Below, in pieces: positions 43,667 through 53,146 of a stretch of 64,000 bases of DNA. Both the position numbers and the translations under genes were made by a program. The notes under the pieces were generated by a model. The model saw nothing but the letters and a program-made list of their open reading frames with translations, had not been told where the DNA came from and ran no database searches. The stretch comes from Sneathiella glossodoripedis JCM 23214 (GTDB lineage: Bacteria > Pseudomonadota > Alphaproteobacteria > Sneathiellales > Sneathiellaceae), in NCBI RefSeq assembly GCF_000616095.1, contig NZ_BAMS01000001.1, positions 1,302,001 through 1,366,000 on the forward strand, read 5' to 3'. Within the stretch, counting starts at the first letter, position 1; every line of letters begins with the position of its first letter.

Positions 43667-44065
43667 TTAACGAATACCGGTTTCAAATTCTTCGGAAGAA
43701 AAACCAAGTTCAGCTAGTCCTTCTTCCAGATAATCACCAAGCTGAGACATATTCACCAGATAATCAGCAATATGCTCTGGATCCAGATTTTCCGTCTCCT
43801 CCAACGCGTCGGTCCATTCATCAGCAGAAAAAGTTCCGCGGCCAACCCACGCCAGAGCAACAAGATGTTGGCGTTCTTCAATATTGAATTTGTTGATGAC
43901 GCGTTTCAGTTCTTCGAAACGACCATCACTCGCAGAATTGTATTCCAGATCCTCATCAATATCAGGAAGCTCAGAAAAATCATCACCACCTTCTTCCAGA
44001 CTGGCATTCAGTGCCAGGGAATTTATGATCACATCACAGACTTTTTCGACCGCTATTTCCAACAT
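43667..44065 (-). CDS. DUF3775 family protein
   Basis: A 132-residue acidic protein of unknown function. Recognised by LVALAWVGRGTFSADEWTDALEE and the C-terminal ADYLVNMSQLGDYLEEGLAELG. Mostly helical and cytoplasmic. It converges with the DUF2235 gene, whose stop is 3 bp away. Confidence 0.85.
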   Translation of the reverse strand: MLEIAVEKVCDVIINSLALNASLEEGGDDFSELPDIDEDLEYNSASDGRFEELKRVINKFNIEERQHLVALAWVGRGTFSADEWTDALEETENLDPEHIADYLVNMSQLGDYLEEGLAELGFSSEEFETGIR

Positions 44066-44151
44066 CTGATAATTCCTGAACCGATTTTAAATTTAATTCA
44101 GAAAAATCTAAAATAAAAGGTTAAAGAAATACTAAATATGATCCCAATCAG

Positions 44152-45048
44152 TTATTTTATCCCGAGCAGTTCATTTTTGCGCGCGGCAACCCGTTCGGTG
44201 AGGAATTGGCTGACCGCTTTTATCCGAGCCAGATCGTGAATTTCCTCAGGGGTATTCAGCCAGTATTCCCGGTCAACACGAATGTCTTCAGGCAGTATTT
44301 GCACAAGCTCTTCATACTGATCGGCGACAAAACAATGCATAATGTTGAGACCGGCCCCGGCCAAAGCAGCCTGAAACTGAAACACAATGCTGGAACTTTT
44401 CAAGGTCACGTTGGGGTTACTGACAAACTCGCTTAGATAAAGCATTTGCGGGTCGGGGACGAGTTCATCGATGTAGGAGACAAAATTATGGTCTTTCAAA
44501 TCTGCAACGGAATGAATGGGTGGATGCTTGTCGATATAACTGCGGCTGGCATAGAGGCGCAGGGTATAGTCCGTTAGTTTTTTTGAAACTAGCCGGCCGG
44601 AACGAGGACGCTCCAACGTAATGGAAAGGTCCGCTTCTCTTTTGGAAAGGCTTACAAAGCGATCGTTGGCAACAAATTCAAGCTCAATTTCCGGATGTAG
44701 CTCCTGAAATAACGGCATGTCTCGAGATAAAAACTGACTACCGAACCCTTCGGGTACCCCCAAGCGCACGACCCCGGTAAGGTTTCTGTTTTCTCCGCCA
44801 ATCATATCTTGCATCGTCGCAGAGGCACTCTCCATGACTTCGGCTTGTGTCAGCAGGCGTTCTCCAGCTTGGGTCAATACATAGCCCCGAGTGGTGTTTT
44901 CAAACAATTTTGCATCCAGATTTTTCTCAAGAGTAGAAATCCGGCGGCTTACCGTTGTGTGGTCAACTTTTAGCGCTTTTGCTACTTCCGTTAGCCGACC
45001 TTTACGGCTAAGCTCAAGAAAAAAGCGGATATCGTTCCAATCAAACAT
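44152..45048 (-). CDS. LysR-family transcriptional regulator
   Basis: A 298-residue regulator starting MFDWNDIRFFLELSRKGRLT at ATG 45048. The N-terminal winged helix (EVAKALKVDHTTVSRRISTLEKNLDAKLFE) is followed by a periplasmic-binding-like effector domain. The VDHTTVSRRI recognition helix is shared by many alphaproteobacterial LysR proteins. Divergent from mmsA with 115 bp between, so it probably controls valine catabolism; the inducer is unknown. Confidence 0.92.
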   Translation of the reverse strand: MFDWNDIRFFLELSRKGRLTEVAKALKVDHTTVSRRISTLEKNLDAKLFENTTRGYVLTQAGERLLTQAEVMESASATMQDMIGGENRNLTGVVRLGVPEGFGSQFLSRDMPLFQELHPEIELEFVANDRFVSLSKREADLSITLERPRSGRLVSKKLTDYTLRLYASRSYIDKHPPIHSVADLKDHNFVSYIDELVPDPQMLYLSEFVSNPNVTLKSSSIVFQFQAALAGAGLNIMHCFVADQYEELVQILPEDIRVDREYWLNTPEEIHDLARIKAVSQFLTERVAARKNELLGIK

Positions 45049-45070
45049 TCTCTGTAATTTCTGTGTATTT

Positions 45071-45089
45071 TTGCACAATGTATCTGCAA
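45071..45089. promoter_or_regulatory. Candidate LysR operator upstream of mmsA
   Basis: TTGCACAATGTATCTGCAA has TTGCA/TGCAA arms nine bases apart and contains the T-N11-A pattern of LysR sites. It lies in the divergent space between the LysR gene and mmsA. Confidence 0.45.
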
Positions 45090-45163
45090 TCTTACCTGAT
45101 TACTTTGCATTTATACCCATGTAAAGTGTCTGGCATCAAATGACTATATTGGGAGAGACACAA

Positions 45164-46656
45164 ATGACGACCCAGATTAAGCACTTTATTGGTGGTAAAC
45201 ACGTAGAAGGTAAATCAGGGCGCTTCAGTCCTGTTTTCAACCCAAGCACAGGTGAGCAGACAAAAGACTGCCCATTGGCGACAGAAGCTGAAGTGGGTGA
45301 CGCAATTGCCAACTCCCTTGCAGCATTCCCTGAATGGGCAAACACATCGCCAATTACACGTGCCCGTGTCATGTTCAAGTTCAAGCAACTTGTTGAAGAA
45401 AATATCGAAGAACTGGCTGCGCTATTGTCGAGCGAACATGGCAAGGTTCATTCCGATGCCAAGGGTTCCATTATCCGTGGCCTGGAAGTCGTAGAGTTCG
45501 CCTGTGGCATTCCACATCTTCTTAAAGGTGAATTTTCAGACAATGTGTCATCCGGCATTGACATGTACAGCATGCGCAAGCCCTTGGGTGTGGTTGCTGG
45601 TATTACGCCTTTCAATTTCCCAGCCATGGTTCCAATGTGGATGTTTGCGGTTGCCATTGCATGCGGCAATACCTTTGTCCTGAAACCTTCTGAAAAAGAT
45701 CCATCCTACCGGTTCGTCTGGGTGAGTTGATGCTTGAGGCTGGTGCCCCTGCAGGTGTACTGAATGTGGTCCATGGTGACAAAGTGGCCGTGGATACATT
45801 GCTTGATGATGAGCGCGTTAAAGCCATTAGTTTTGTCGGCTCCACCCCAATTGCAAAATACGTTTACGCTCGTGCTGCAGCAGCAGGTAAACGTGTCCAG
45901 GCCATGGGCGGCGCTAAAAACCATATGGTAATTATGCCAGATGCAGATATGGATAAGGCTGCAGATGCGTTGATCGGTGCCGGTTATGGCTCAGCTGGTG
46001 AGCGCTGCATGGCTATTTCTGTTGCAGTCGCCGTAGGGGACGCTGGCGATAAGTTGGTGGAACGTTTGGCGCCACGTGTTCAGGAGTTGAAAGTTGGTCC
46101 ATCTGCTGATGATGGAGACATGGGACCACTGGTAACCAAAGAGCATTTGGAGAAGGTGAAGGGATATGTCGATCTTGGTGTGAAAGAAGGTGCGGACCTT
46201 GTTGTAGATGGTCGTAATTTCTCGCTTCAGGGTTACGAGGATGGCTTCTATATGGGAGGTTGCCTGTTTGACAACGTGAAAACAGACATGCGCATCTACA
46301 AAGAAGAAATTTTTGGCCCCGTACTTTCTGTAGTTCGGGCACCAGATTTCAACGAAGCCATCGAAATGGTTGATAAGCATGAATTTGGTAATGGTACGTC
46401 TATCTTCACTCGTAATGGTGATGTCGCTCGTGCTTTCTCAAACAATGTTGAAGTTGGTATGGTTGGTGTGAACGTTCCGATCCCTGTGCCGCTTGCATTC
46501 CACAGCTTCGGTGGCTGGAAAGCATCTGCATTTGGTGACCATAACCAACATGGCCCAGAAGGCGTTCGCTTCTACACTAAAGTTAAAACAGTGACTTCAC
46601 GTTGGCCTGACTCAATTAAGGCAGGTGCTGAATTTGTGATGCCAACACATAAATAA
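45164..46656 (+). CDS. mmsA: Methylmalonate-semialdehyde dehydrogenase (CoA-acylating), frameshifted at 45705
   Basis: Converts (methyl)malonate semialdehyde to propionyl- or acetyl-CoA with NAD and CoA, in valine and beta-alanine breakdown. GGGAGAG precedes ATG 45164, giving [19 protein letters not shown]. The N-terminal part runs to [11 protein letters not shown]; then YRFVWVS-stop appears, while the other frame reads [17 protein letters not shown]. One C added to the CC at 45705-45706 restores a 497-residue enzyme, the normal length. The second part holds [12 protein letters not shown], the catalytic Cys in [14 protein letters not shown], and [13 protein letters not shown]. Followed by mmsB. 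Confidence 0.95.
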
Positions 46657-46666
46657 AATAAGGAAA

Positions 46667-46697
46667 AGCGTCTTCAAGTTGTTGAGGACGCTTTTTT
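46667..46697 (+). terminator. Hairpin with T-tract between mmsA and mmsB
   Basis: An 11-bp stem (AGCGTCTTCAA / TTGAGGACGCT, one G-U) with a GTTG loop and T5 after the stem, ending a few bases before the AGGAGG of mmsB. It would terminate or attenuate the mmsA transcript and set an mmsA excess over mmsB. Confidence 0.8.
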
Positions 46698-46710
46698 ACA
46701 GGAGGAAGAA

Positions 46711-47598
46711 ATGGCAAAAATCGGATTTATCGGTGTTGGGAATATGGGTGGGCCAATGGCGCTCAACCTTCTTAAAGCCGGACATAATGTAAAGGTTTTT
46801 GATCTGTCCGAAGCTGCTGTCAAGATCTGTGTGGACGCTGGCGGTGAGGCTGCAAAAAGTGCCAGCGATGCTGCCAAGGGCGTTAATATCGTTGTTAGCA
46901 TGCTTCCTAAAGGTGATCACGTTCGTGGTGTTTATCTGGGGGACGAGGGCGCGATAGCTGCTGCTGATGAAGGTACGCTTTTCATTGACTGTTCGACAAT
47001 TGATGTAGATACAGCGCGCGAAGTTGCGGCTGCCGCAGCTAGCAAGGGTATGATGATGGTTGATGCCCCAGTTAGTGGCGGCGTTGGCGGTGCAGCCGCA
47101 GGTACACTGACCTTTATGGTTGGCGGTCCAGCAGGTGCATTTGAAGCGGCAAAACCAATACTGGAAGTCATGGGACAAAACATTGTTCATACCGGCGGGT
47201 CAGGCAACGGTCAGGCTGCCAAAATATGCAATAACATGATTTTGGGCATTTCCATGATAGCGGTGTCTGAGGCATTCGTATTGGGTGAAAAGCTTGGATT
47301 GGATCATCAGACTTTGTTTGATATTGCGTCTACTGCGTCAGGTCAGTGCTGGTCATTGACAACTTATTGTCCAGTACCTGGTCCGGTTCCAACGTCACCG
47401 GCCAATAATGATTACAAACCGGGTTTCACAGGGCAGAATATGCTTAAAGACCTGAACCTTGCGCAGGAAGCTGCGAATAGCATCAATGCTGATACCGCGC
47501 TTGGTAAGGCTGCGAAGGAGCTATATGAAAAATATGCTTCAGGAGACGGTGCGCAGATGGATTTCTCTGGCATCATAAATATGATTAGAAACAGTTAA
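46711..47598 (+). CDS. mmsB: 3-hydroxyisobutyrate dehydrogenase
   Basis: A 295-residue NAD-dependent dehydrogenase that oxidises 3-hydroxyisobutyrate to methylmalonate semialdehyde, the substrate of MmsA. The Rossmann motif is KIGFIGVGNMGGPMALNLLKAGH; the substrate motif DAPVSGGVGGAAAGTLTFMVGG and the catalytic Lys region GNGQAAKICNNMILGI follow, then the valine-pathway-type insert TYCPVPGPVPTSPANNDYKPGF. Strong AGGAGG site before ATG 46711. Confidence 0.96.
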   Translation: MAKIGFIGVGNMGGPMALNLLKAGHNVKVFDLSEAAVKICVDAGGEAAKSASDAAKGVNIVVSMLPKGDHVRGVYLGDEGAIAAADEGTLFIDCSTIDVDTAREVAAAAASKGMMMVDAPVSGGVGGAAAGTLTFMVGGPAGAFEAAKPILEVMGQNIVHTGGSGNGQAAKICNNMILGISMIAVSEAFVLGEKLGLDHQTLFDIASTASGQCWSLTTYCPVPGPVPTSPANNDYKPGFTGQNMLKDLNLAQEAANSINADTALGKAAKELYEKYASGDGAQMDFSGIINMIRNS

Positions 47599-47606
47599 TC
47601 AACACA

Positions 47607-47635
47607 GGCCATGATGAAAATCATGGCCTTTTTTT
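47607..47635 (+). terminator. Intrinsic terminator after mmsB
   Basis: GGCCATGAT-GAAA-ATCATGGCC with T7, a textbook stem with a GAAA tetraloop. Confidence 0.92.
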
Positions 47636-47647
47636 GAGGTGAGCTGA

Positions 47648-48022
47648 ATGGTGAAACATATTTCTTCCGGATCAATATTCGAAGAACAGATCGGTTATTC
47701 CCGGGCTGTTGTAGATGATCATTATGTGCATGTGGCCGGTACGACCGGATATGATTATTCTACCATGCAATTAGCGAAATCTGCTTATGATCAGGCTGTA
47801 CAATGTTTGAAGAATATTGAACACGCTTTGCAGGAAGCGGGCTCGTCGCTCGATAAGGTGGTGCGAGCAACGTATATCCTGCCTGATGGCAAGGATTTTG
47901 AGTCTTGCTGGCCTGCGCTTAAAGCTGCCTTTGCGAAGGCAAAACCCGCAGCAACAATGATTCAGGTGCAATTGATGAACCCAGAAATGAAAATCGAAAT
48001 TGAGGTAACTGCACTTAAGTAG
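47648..48022 (+). CDS. RidA family protein (YjgF-like)
   Basis: A 124-residue protein with the family layout: IGYSRAVVDDHYVHVAGTTG, then a helix with QAVQCLKNIEHALQEAGSSLDKVVRATYIL. The conserved Arg of the imine-deaminase site is R102-like RATYIL in position, but the family's closing region reads ATMIQVQLMNPEMKIEIEVTA. It may clear reactive enamines; subgroup members without the deaminase Arg have unclear roles. Its last codons overlap the convergent HAD gene by 8 bp. Confidence 0.9.
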   Translation: MVKHISSGSIFEEQIGYSRAVVDDHYVHVAGTTGYDYSTMQLAKSAYDQAVQCLKNIEHALQEAGSSLDKVVRATYILPDGKDFESCWPALKAAFAKAKPAATMIQVQLMNPEMKIEIEVTALK

Positions 48023-48713
48023 TTAGCTGTTTAACCAGCGCAGGAATTTCTTGCAGAGAAGTAAGCTCATAAAAACGTTCGTGAGATTGAGGTTTTTCAG
48101 CTGCTTCCAATGCCCATTCGACTTCGGATGGTATATAGACACCTGTCGCGCCAGCGTTGATGGCAGGTGTGACATCTGATTTGAGTGAATTACCCACCAT
48201 CATGCTGCGTGATGGTCCGTCGCCAAACTGGTCAAAAATTCGCCTATATGTGTGCTCTGTTTTTTCTGACACAATTTCAATTGCATCAAAATAATCTCCC
48301 AGCCCAGACTGCGCGAGTTTACGCTCCTGATCGAACAGGTCACCCTTTGTAATCAGAACGATGCGATAATCTTCGGAAAGTGATGCCAGAACATCCTGCG
48401 CACCCTCGAAAGGTTCAGCAGGGTGATCATGCATTGCCCGGCCTGCATTCAGGATTTCCTGTATTTCAAATGCTGGAATGCTGCCGCCGGTTATCTTGAT
48501 GGCGGTTTCCACCATGGATAAGGTGAAGCCTTTGATCCCGTAGCCGTAATATGAAAGGTTTTTTCGTTCTGTTTCAAGAAGATGGTCGTATAGCTCGTCT
48601 TTATCACAATAGGGAGAGAGCAGGGACCTGAAGCGTTCTTCTGTTAGTTTGAAGATTTTCTCGTTTTCCCAGAGCGTGTCATCTGCATCAAAGGCAATTG
48701 TGGAAAGGGGCAT
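48015..48713 (-). CDS. HAD-superfamily hydrolase (YjjG/PGP-like group)
   Basis: A 232-residue HAD-IA hydrolase starting MPLSTIAFDADDTLWENEKI at ATG 48713, with GGAG eight bases before it. Motif I is DADDTLW, motif II VLITKGD, motif III Lys in SEKTEHTYRRIF, motif IV MVGNSLKSDVTPAI. Probably a small-phosphometabolite phosphatase; substrate unknown. Confidence 0.9.
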   Translation of the reverse strand: MPLSTIAFDADDTLWENEKIFKLTEERFRSLLSPYCDKDELYDHLLETERKNLSYYGYGIKGFTLSMVETAIKITGGSIPAFEIQEILNAGRAMHDHPAEPFEGAQDVLASLSEDYRIVLITKGDLFDQERKLAQSGLGDYFDAIEIVSEKTEHTYRRIFDQFGDGPSRSMMVGNSLKSDVTPAINAGATGVYIPSEVEWALEAAEKPQSHERFYELTSLQEIPALVKQLTT

Positions 48714-48814
48714 GTGTTGCACTCCGGCTTTTTGATGCGGTTATTCATATATTGCATGGCTGACCGTCGCAAATTTTATTTGCGTGCCGATGAGTTTTAC
48801 TTCTTAGTAAATTT

Positions 48815-49717
48815 ATGAAAACAAAACTATCTGACAATATGCAAGGGGCCATTTTGATGGCGGCCTGTATGGCTTCGTTCGCTATCAATGATGCATTGAT
48901 AAAGTCCTCATCTGCTTTTTTTCCTCTGTTTCAGGCAATCTTTTTGCGGTCCCTGTTCACGACCGGTTTTTTGGGTCTAATGGCGCTCCGTAAAAAAGTA
49001 CGATTGCAGGGAATATCCAAAGCTGACTGGAAATTGATCCTGTTGCGAAGTGCAGGTGAAATTATAGGTGCGTTTTTCTTTTTATATGCCGTATTTAATA
49101 TGCCGCTTGCCAACGCTACAGCAATCCTTCAGTCGATGCCACTTGCAGTCACCGTGGGCGCTGCCATATTCCTGAAAGAGCCTGTCGGATGGCGGCGCTA
49201 TATCGCGGTTATAATCGGCTTTATTGGGGTAATGATCATTGTTCGGCCTGGAACTGAAGGGTTTACCCATTATTCCTTTTATGCCCTGGCAGCCGTTGTA
49301 TTTATTGTGACGCGGGATCTCGCGACACGCCGAATATCGAAAGCCGTCCCGTCATTTCTGGTATCTTTTATAACTTCAGTAGGGATTACGATCAGCTCGG
49401 CTGTCATGTTATTGTTTGTGGATTGGCAGCCAGTCACATTGGAAAATATTTCAATTCTTTTTGCTGCCTCAATTTTTGTAATTGCAGGTTATGTGCTGAG
49501 TGTCAGCTCCATGCGTGTGGGCGAAATCGGGTTTGTCTCTCCCTTCAGATACACGATCCTGATCTGGTCTATGTTGCTTGGCGTTATTGTGTTTGGTGAC
49601 ATTCCGGATGTCTGGATGTTGGTTGGTAGCGCCATTGTCGTTTCAATGGGAATTTACACTTTCTATCGTGAACGTAAGGTTATGGCTAAATTGCAGAATT
49701 CAGGAAAAATGACTTAA
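48815..49717 (+). CDS. EamA/DMT-superfamily transporter
   Basis: A 300-residue inner-membrane protein with ten hydrophobic segments in two EamA repeats. The first repeat starts GAILMAACMASFAINDALIK and has FFLYAVFNMPLANATAILQSMPL split; the second holds RVGEIGFVSPFRYTILIWSML and the short C-terminal RERK tail. Such proteins export amino acids or other metabolites; the substrate is unknown. The 3' end overlaps the convergent amidotransferase gene by 32 bp. Confidence 0.92.
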   Translation: MKTKLSDNMQGAILMAACMASFAINDALIKSSSAFFPLFQAIFLRSLFTTGFLGLMALRKKVRLQGISKADWKLILLRSAGEIIGAFFFLYAVFNMPLANATAILQSMPLAVTVGAAIFLKEPVGWRRYIAVIIGFIGVMIIVRPGTEGFTHYSFYALAAVVFIVTRDLATRRISKAVPSFLVSFITSVGITISSAVMLLFVDWQPVTLENISILFAASIFVIAGYVLSVSSMRVGEIGFVSPFRYTILIWSMLLGVIVFGDIPDVWMLVGSAIVVSMGIYTFYRERKVMAKLQNSGKMT

Positions 49718-50375
49718 GCCTGTTTATGACCAGTGCATGGGAGTTTTGTGTTTCCAAAGAGCTGAGCGCGACATCTGCAACAGGCTCGGGGATCGCATCA
49801 CCCTTTCGAAGCTTTAGAAGGTTTCTGGTGAAGCCGATTGTATGTTCGGGGTGGGGTTGCAATGATATGCAGTTATTTGAGTAACGCAGACCCGCATATT
49901 TACAGAAGTCGGATCTAAGTGTGACTTCTGTGCCGGGGGGCGGCGTTACAATCTGATCCTGATGAAAGGCGAGTAATCTGTTCGTCTCCCCAGTTTCCAA
50001 GTTTAGATATTCATGGATGCCGACACCCCAGCCTTTGTCGGATTTTTCGACTTTCCCGCCTAAAGCCTGTGCCATAATCTGATGCCCGAAACAGATACCA
50101 AGGGTAGGCTTGCCTGATTTAACGAGACGTCTAATGAAGTTTTCCAAGGGTGTAATCCAGCTATGATCTTCATATACACCATGTTTGGAGCCCGTAATAA
50201 TCCAACCATCGCACTCATCGGCGGATTCAGGAAGCACATTTTCTGTCACTGAATACACTGTGTAGGAGAAATCATCGGTACCTAGCATGTTCATAAACAT
50301 TTGAGGGTATTCGCCAAAGCTCGCCGCAAGGTCACCTCCGATAATGCCGGTCTGTAGAATGCCAATTTTTCTCAA
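49686..50375 (-). CDS. Class I glutamine amidotransferase domain protein
   Basis: A 229-residue free-standing GATase1 domain. The nucleophile Cys is in TLGICFGHQIMAQALGG and the His/Glu pair in ISLQPHPEHTIGF. No synthetase domain is attached, so it is of the YfeJ/GMP-synthase-glutaminase-like group that may hydrolyse gamma-glutamyl compounds. It lies 22 bp after the formate dehydrogenase alpha gene on the same strand, which suggests co-transcription. Confidence 0.88.
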   Translation of the reverse strand: MRKIGILQTGIIGGDLAASFGEYPQMFMNMLGTDDFSYTVYSVTENVLPESADECDGWIITGSKHGVYEDHSWITPLENFIRRLVKSGKPTLGICFGHQIMAQALGGKVEKSDKGWGVGIHEYLNLETGETNRLLAFHQDQIVTPPPGTEVTLRSDFCKYAGLRYSNNCISLQPHPEHTIGFTRNLLKLRKGDAIPEPVADVALSSLETQNSHALVINRLKSFFLNSAI

Positions 50376-50397
50376 TTCATAGGTTCCTATATACCGA

Positions 50398-53146
50398 TCA
50401 GGTCGTACTCAGTTGCGGGTTCGACAGCTTTACCGCACAAAATTTAACTTCTGCAATTTTACCAAATGGATCAAGCGCATCATTGGTCAAGAGGTTGGCG
50501 GCAGCTTCGGCGTAACAAAATGGGATGAAAACCATTCCTTGTTGAACTGCTGCATCTGACCGGGCCTTGAGCCTTAGGTGCCCACGCCGGGATGAAACGT
50601 CAACATAATCACCAGACGACAGTTGCAGCTCTTCCATCATTGCCGGCGGCATCTGTACAGTAGGCTCCGGTTCAACAGCATCAAGAACTGTTGCGCGTCT
50701 TGTCATCGACCTGTATGCCAGTGTTCCAGCAATCTGCCCGTAGTCAGAACGATTGGATATTCCCTGTCCGGAATCTCATCAGGTGCAATAAGATCGGCCG
50801 GCACAAATTTGCCGCGCCCTGATGACGTTGGGAAACCGTTTTGGAAAATAAGGGGCTGGCCGGGATCATTTCTATCGGTGCATGGGTAAGTTACAGAGTC
50901 CTCAGCTTGTAAGCGCTCCCAACTCAGACCTTTTATGCTGTCCATAACTTCAGTCATTTCACCAAATACGTCCGCAGGATGATTGTAATTCCATTTCAAG
51001 CCCATGCGTTTCGCGATTTCCTGAATGATCCATAGGTCCTGTTTAGCATCGCCGGGGGGTGTAATGGCCGCCCTTCCCATTTGAACCTGCCGATTGGTGT
51101 TGGTTACAGTCCCATCTTTTTCCGGCCAGGCAGAGGCGGGGAGAATAACATCCGCATAGGCTGCTGTTTCTGTAAGGAAAAGGTCTTGAACCACAAGCAT
51201 GTCGAGCAGGGTAAGCGCTTCTCTGGCATGGGTGACATTCGGGTCTGACATGGCCGGATTTTCACCCATGATATACATTCCGCGAATTTGATCGTTGTGG
51301 ATTGCTTCCGTGATTTCCACCACGGTCAATCCTTTTTCTGGATCCAGTTCAGCATTCCAGAAGGTTTCAAATTTTGAACGAACTGCTGGATCTTCTACCG
51401 ATTGATAATCGGGTAAAAACATGGGGATCAAAGCGACATCGGATGCCCCTTGAACATTGTTTTGTCCGCGCAAGGGATGAAGCCCTGTTCCCGGCCTGCC
51501 AATCTGACCGGTCATCAACGCAAGAGAAATCAGACAGCGGGAGTTGTCGGTTCCATGGACATGCTGGCTGATGCCCATCCCCCAAAAAATTATTCCGGCT
51601 TTTGCTTCGCAAATAATTGGGCAACGGCGCGGATGTCTTTTGGGGCCACGCCAGTGTGAGTTTCCATCTTTTCAGGTGTGTAGTCGGCAAGGTGAGCTTT
51701 CAGGGTTTCAAAGTCTTCAGTATGATTTGAAATGTAATCCTGATCTGCAAGCCCTTCTTCGACGATAACATTCATTATTGCATTAAGGAGCGCTACATCG
51801 GAGCCCGGCTTTTCCTGCAGATGATATGCAGCGTATCGGCTAAGTGCCTGTTTCCTCGGGTCAATAATGATAAGTTTAGCCCCGTTTTTAGCAGCATTTT
51901 TAAAAAATGTTGCAGCGACAGGGTGATTGATCGCGGGGTTGGCCCCGATGATGATCATAACATCTGAATTTTCGGCTTCGTTGAATGGTGCGGATACGGC
52001 GCCGGATCCTACCGTCTCGAGCAGGGCTGCTACAGAGGAAGCGTGACATAGTCGGGTGCAGTGATCCACATTGTTACTTCCAAATCCGGTACGGACCAGT
52101 TTTTGAAACAGGTAGGCTTCTTCGTTTGATCCTTTGGCGGAACCAAAGCCAGCAAGCCCCCTTGGACCTTTTTCTTCTTTAACTTTCAAGAGCCCTTTGG
52201 CTGCAGTATCAAGAGCCTCTTCCCAGCTTGCCTCCCGAAAGTGGGTATAGGGATTGGCTGGGTCGAGAGTTTCAATATCTGATTTGGAAATACCTTCTTT
52301 TCTGATCAACGGCTTCGTCAGGCGCTCCGGGTTGTGAACGTAATCAAATCCAAACCGGCCTTTGACACACAAGCGTTCTTCGTTGGCTGGGCCGTTGCGG
52401 CCATCAACCGAGACAATTTTTTCGTTGGAAATATTATAGGTTAGCTGACAGCCAACACCACAAAACGGGCAAACGCTGTTGACTTGGCGGTCAATCTTGG
52501 ACGGGGCAACCCAGGATTTTTCCAGCAATGCTCCGGTTGGGCATGCTTGAACACATTCACCGCAGGCAACGCAGGTGCTATCGCCCATCAGATCATCAAA
52601 ATCGAAGACGATTTTGGCATTTGCACCTCGTGACGCCATTCCAATGACGTCATTGGATTGAACTTCCCGGCAGGCGCGGACGCAAAGGTCGCAATTGATG
52701 CAAGCCTCCAGATTTACTGTCATTGCAGGATGTGATGCATCCTTAGCATGGTGACGCTCCTCGGGGGGAAGCCGGCTATCTTTGATATTTAGCTGATCTG
52801 CAATAGTCCAAAAGTGACTTTCCGGATCTGGACTGTCGTCTCTTGGTGGCTGATCGCTAACCAGCATTTCCAGTACCATTGTCTGCGCTTTTGTCGCCCT
52901 CTCGGATTTTGTGTGGACGACCATGCCTTCGCTTGGTTTGCGCATACAGCTAGGGGCTAGAACCCGCTCCCCTTCAATTTCCACCATGCAGGCGCGGCAA
53001 TTCCCATCGGCCCTGAAACCGGGACGGTCGGCATAGCAAAGATGCGGAATAGTCTCTCCTTCGTCTTTGGCAATTTGCCAAATGGATTTCTGACCATCAG
53101 TTTCGATTTTGGCTCCGTTAAGTGTGAAGGAAAAAGTCTCGCTCAT
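50398..53146 (-). CDS. fdsA: NAD-dependent formate dehydrogenase alpha subunit, two frameshifts
   Basis: The molybdenum catalytic subunit, oxidising formate to CO2. The start ATG 53146 overlaps the fdsB stop (ATGA). The N-terminal NuoG-like part has a 2Fe-2S site (CYADRPGFRADGNCRACMVE) and ferredoxin-type clusters CINCDLCVRAC and CVACGECVQACPTG; then CPFCGVGCQL opens the bis-MGD domain, with the active-site region HCTRLCHASSV. The frame breaks near 51600 (K-Q-K, then A-G-I-I-F-W-G-M-G-I in another frame; one A missing from CAAAAG) and again near 50707 (H-T-G, then S-M-T-R-R-A-T; one base missing). Restored length is 916 residues. FdhD and MobA encoded at 40.5-42 kb serve it. Confidence 0.95.

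Noticed and set aside
45690-45760. Programmed ribosomal frameshifting in mmsA (and similar sites)
   Set aside because: The breaks lack a shared slippery signal or downstream structure and hit unrelated housekeeping genes; an error in the sequence is simpler.
46696-47190. Minus-strand frame of 164 codons over mmsB
   Set aside because: It covers the start of mmsB in antisense and has no motif or ribosome-binding site.
49686-50375. GMP synthase (GuaA)
   Set aside because: Only the amidotransferase domain is present; the ATP-pyrophosphatase and dimerisation domains of GuaA are missing.
50398-51578. Separate small formate dehydrogenase subunits (FdsC/FdsD-like) instead of fragments
   Set aside because: The pieces align in order to the C-terminal half of FdsA and join at one-base breaks, so they are parts of FdsA.
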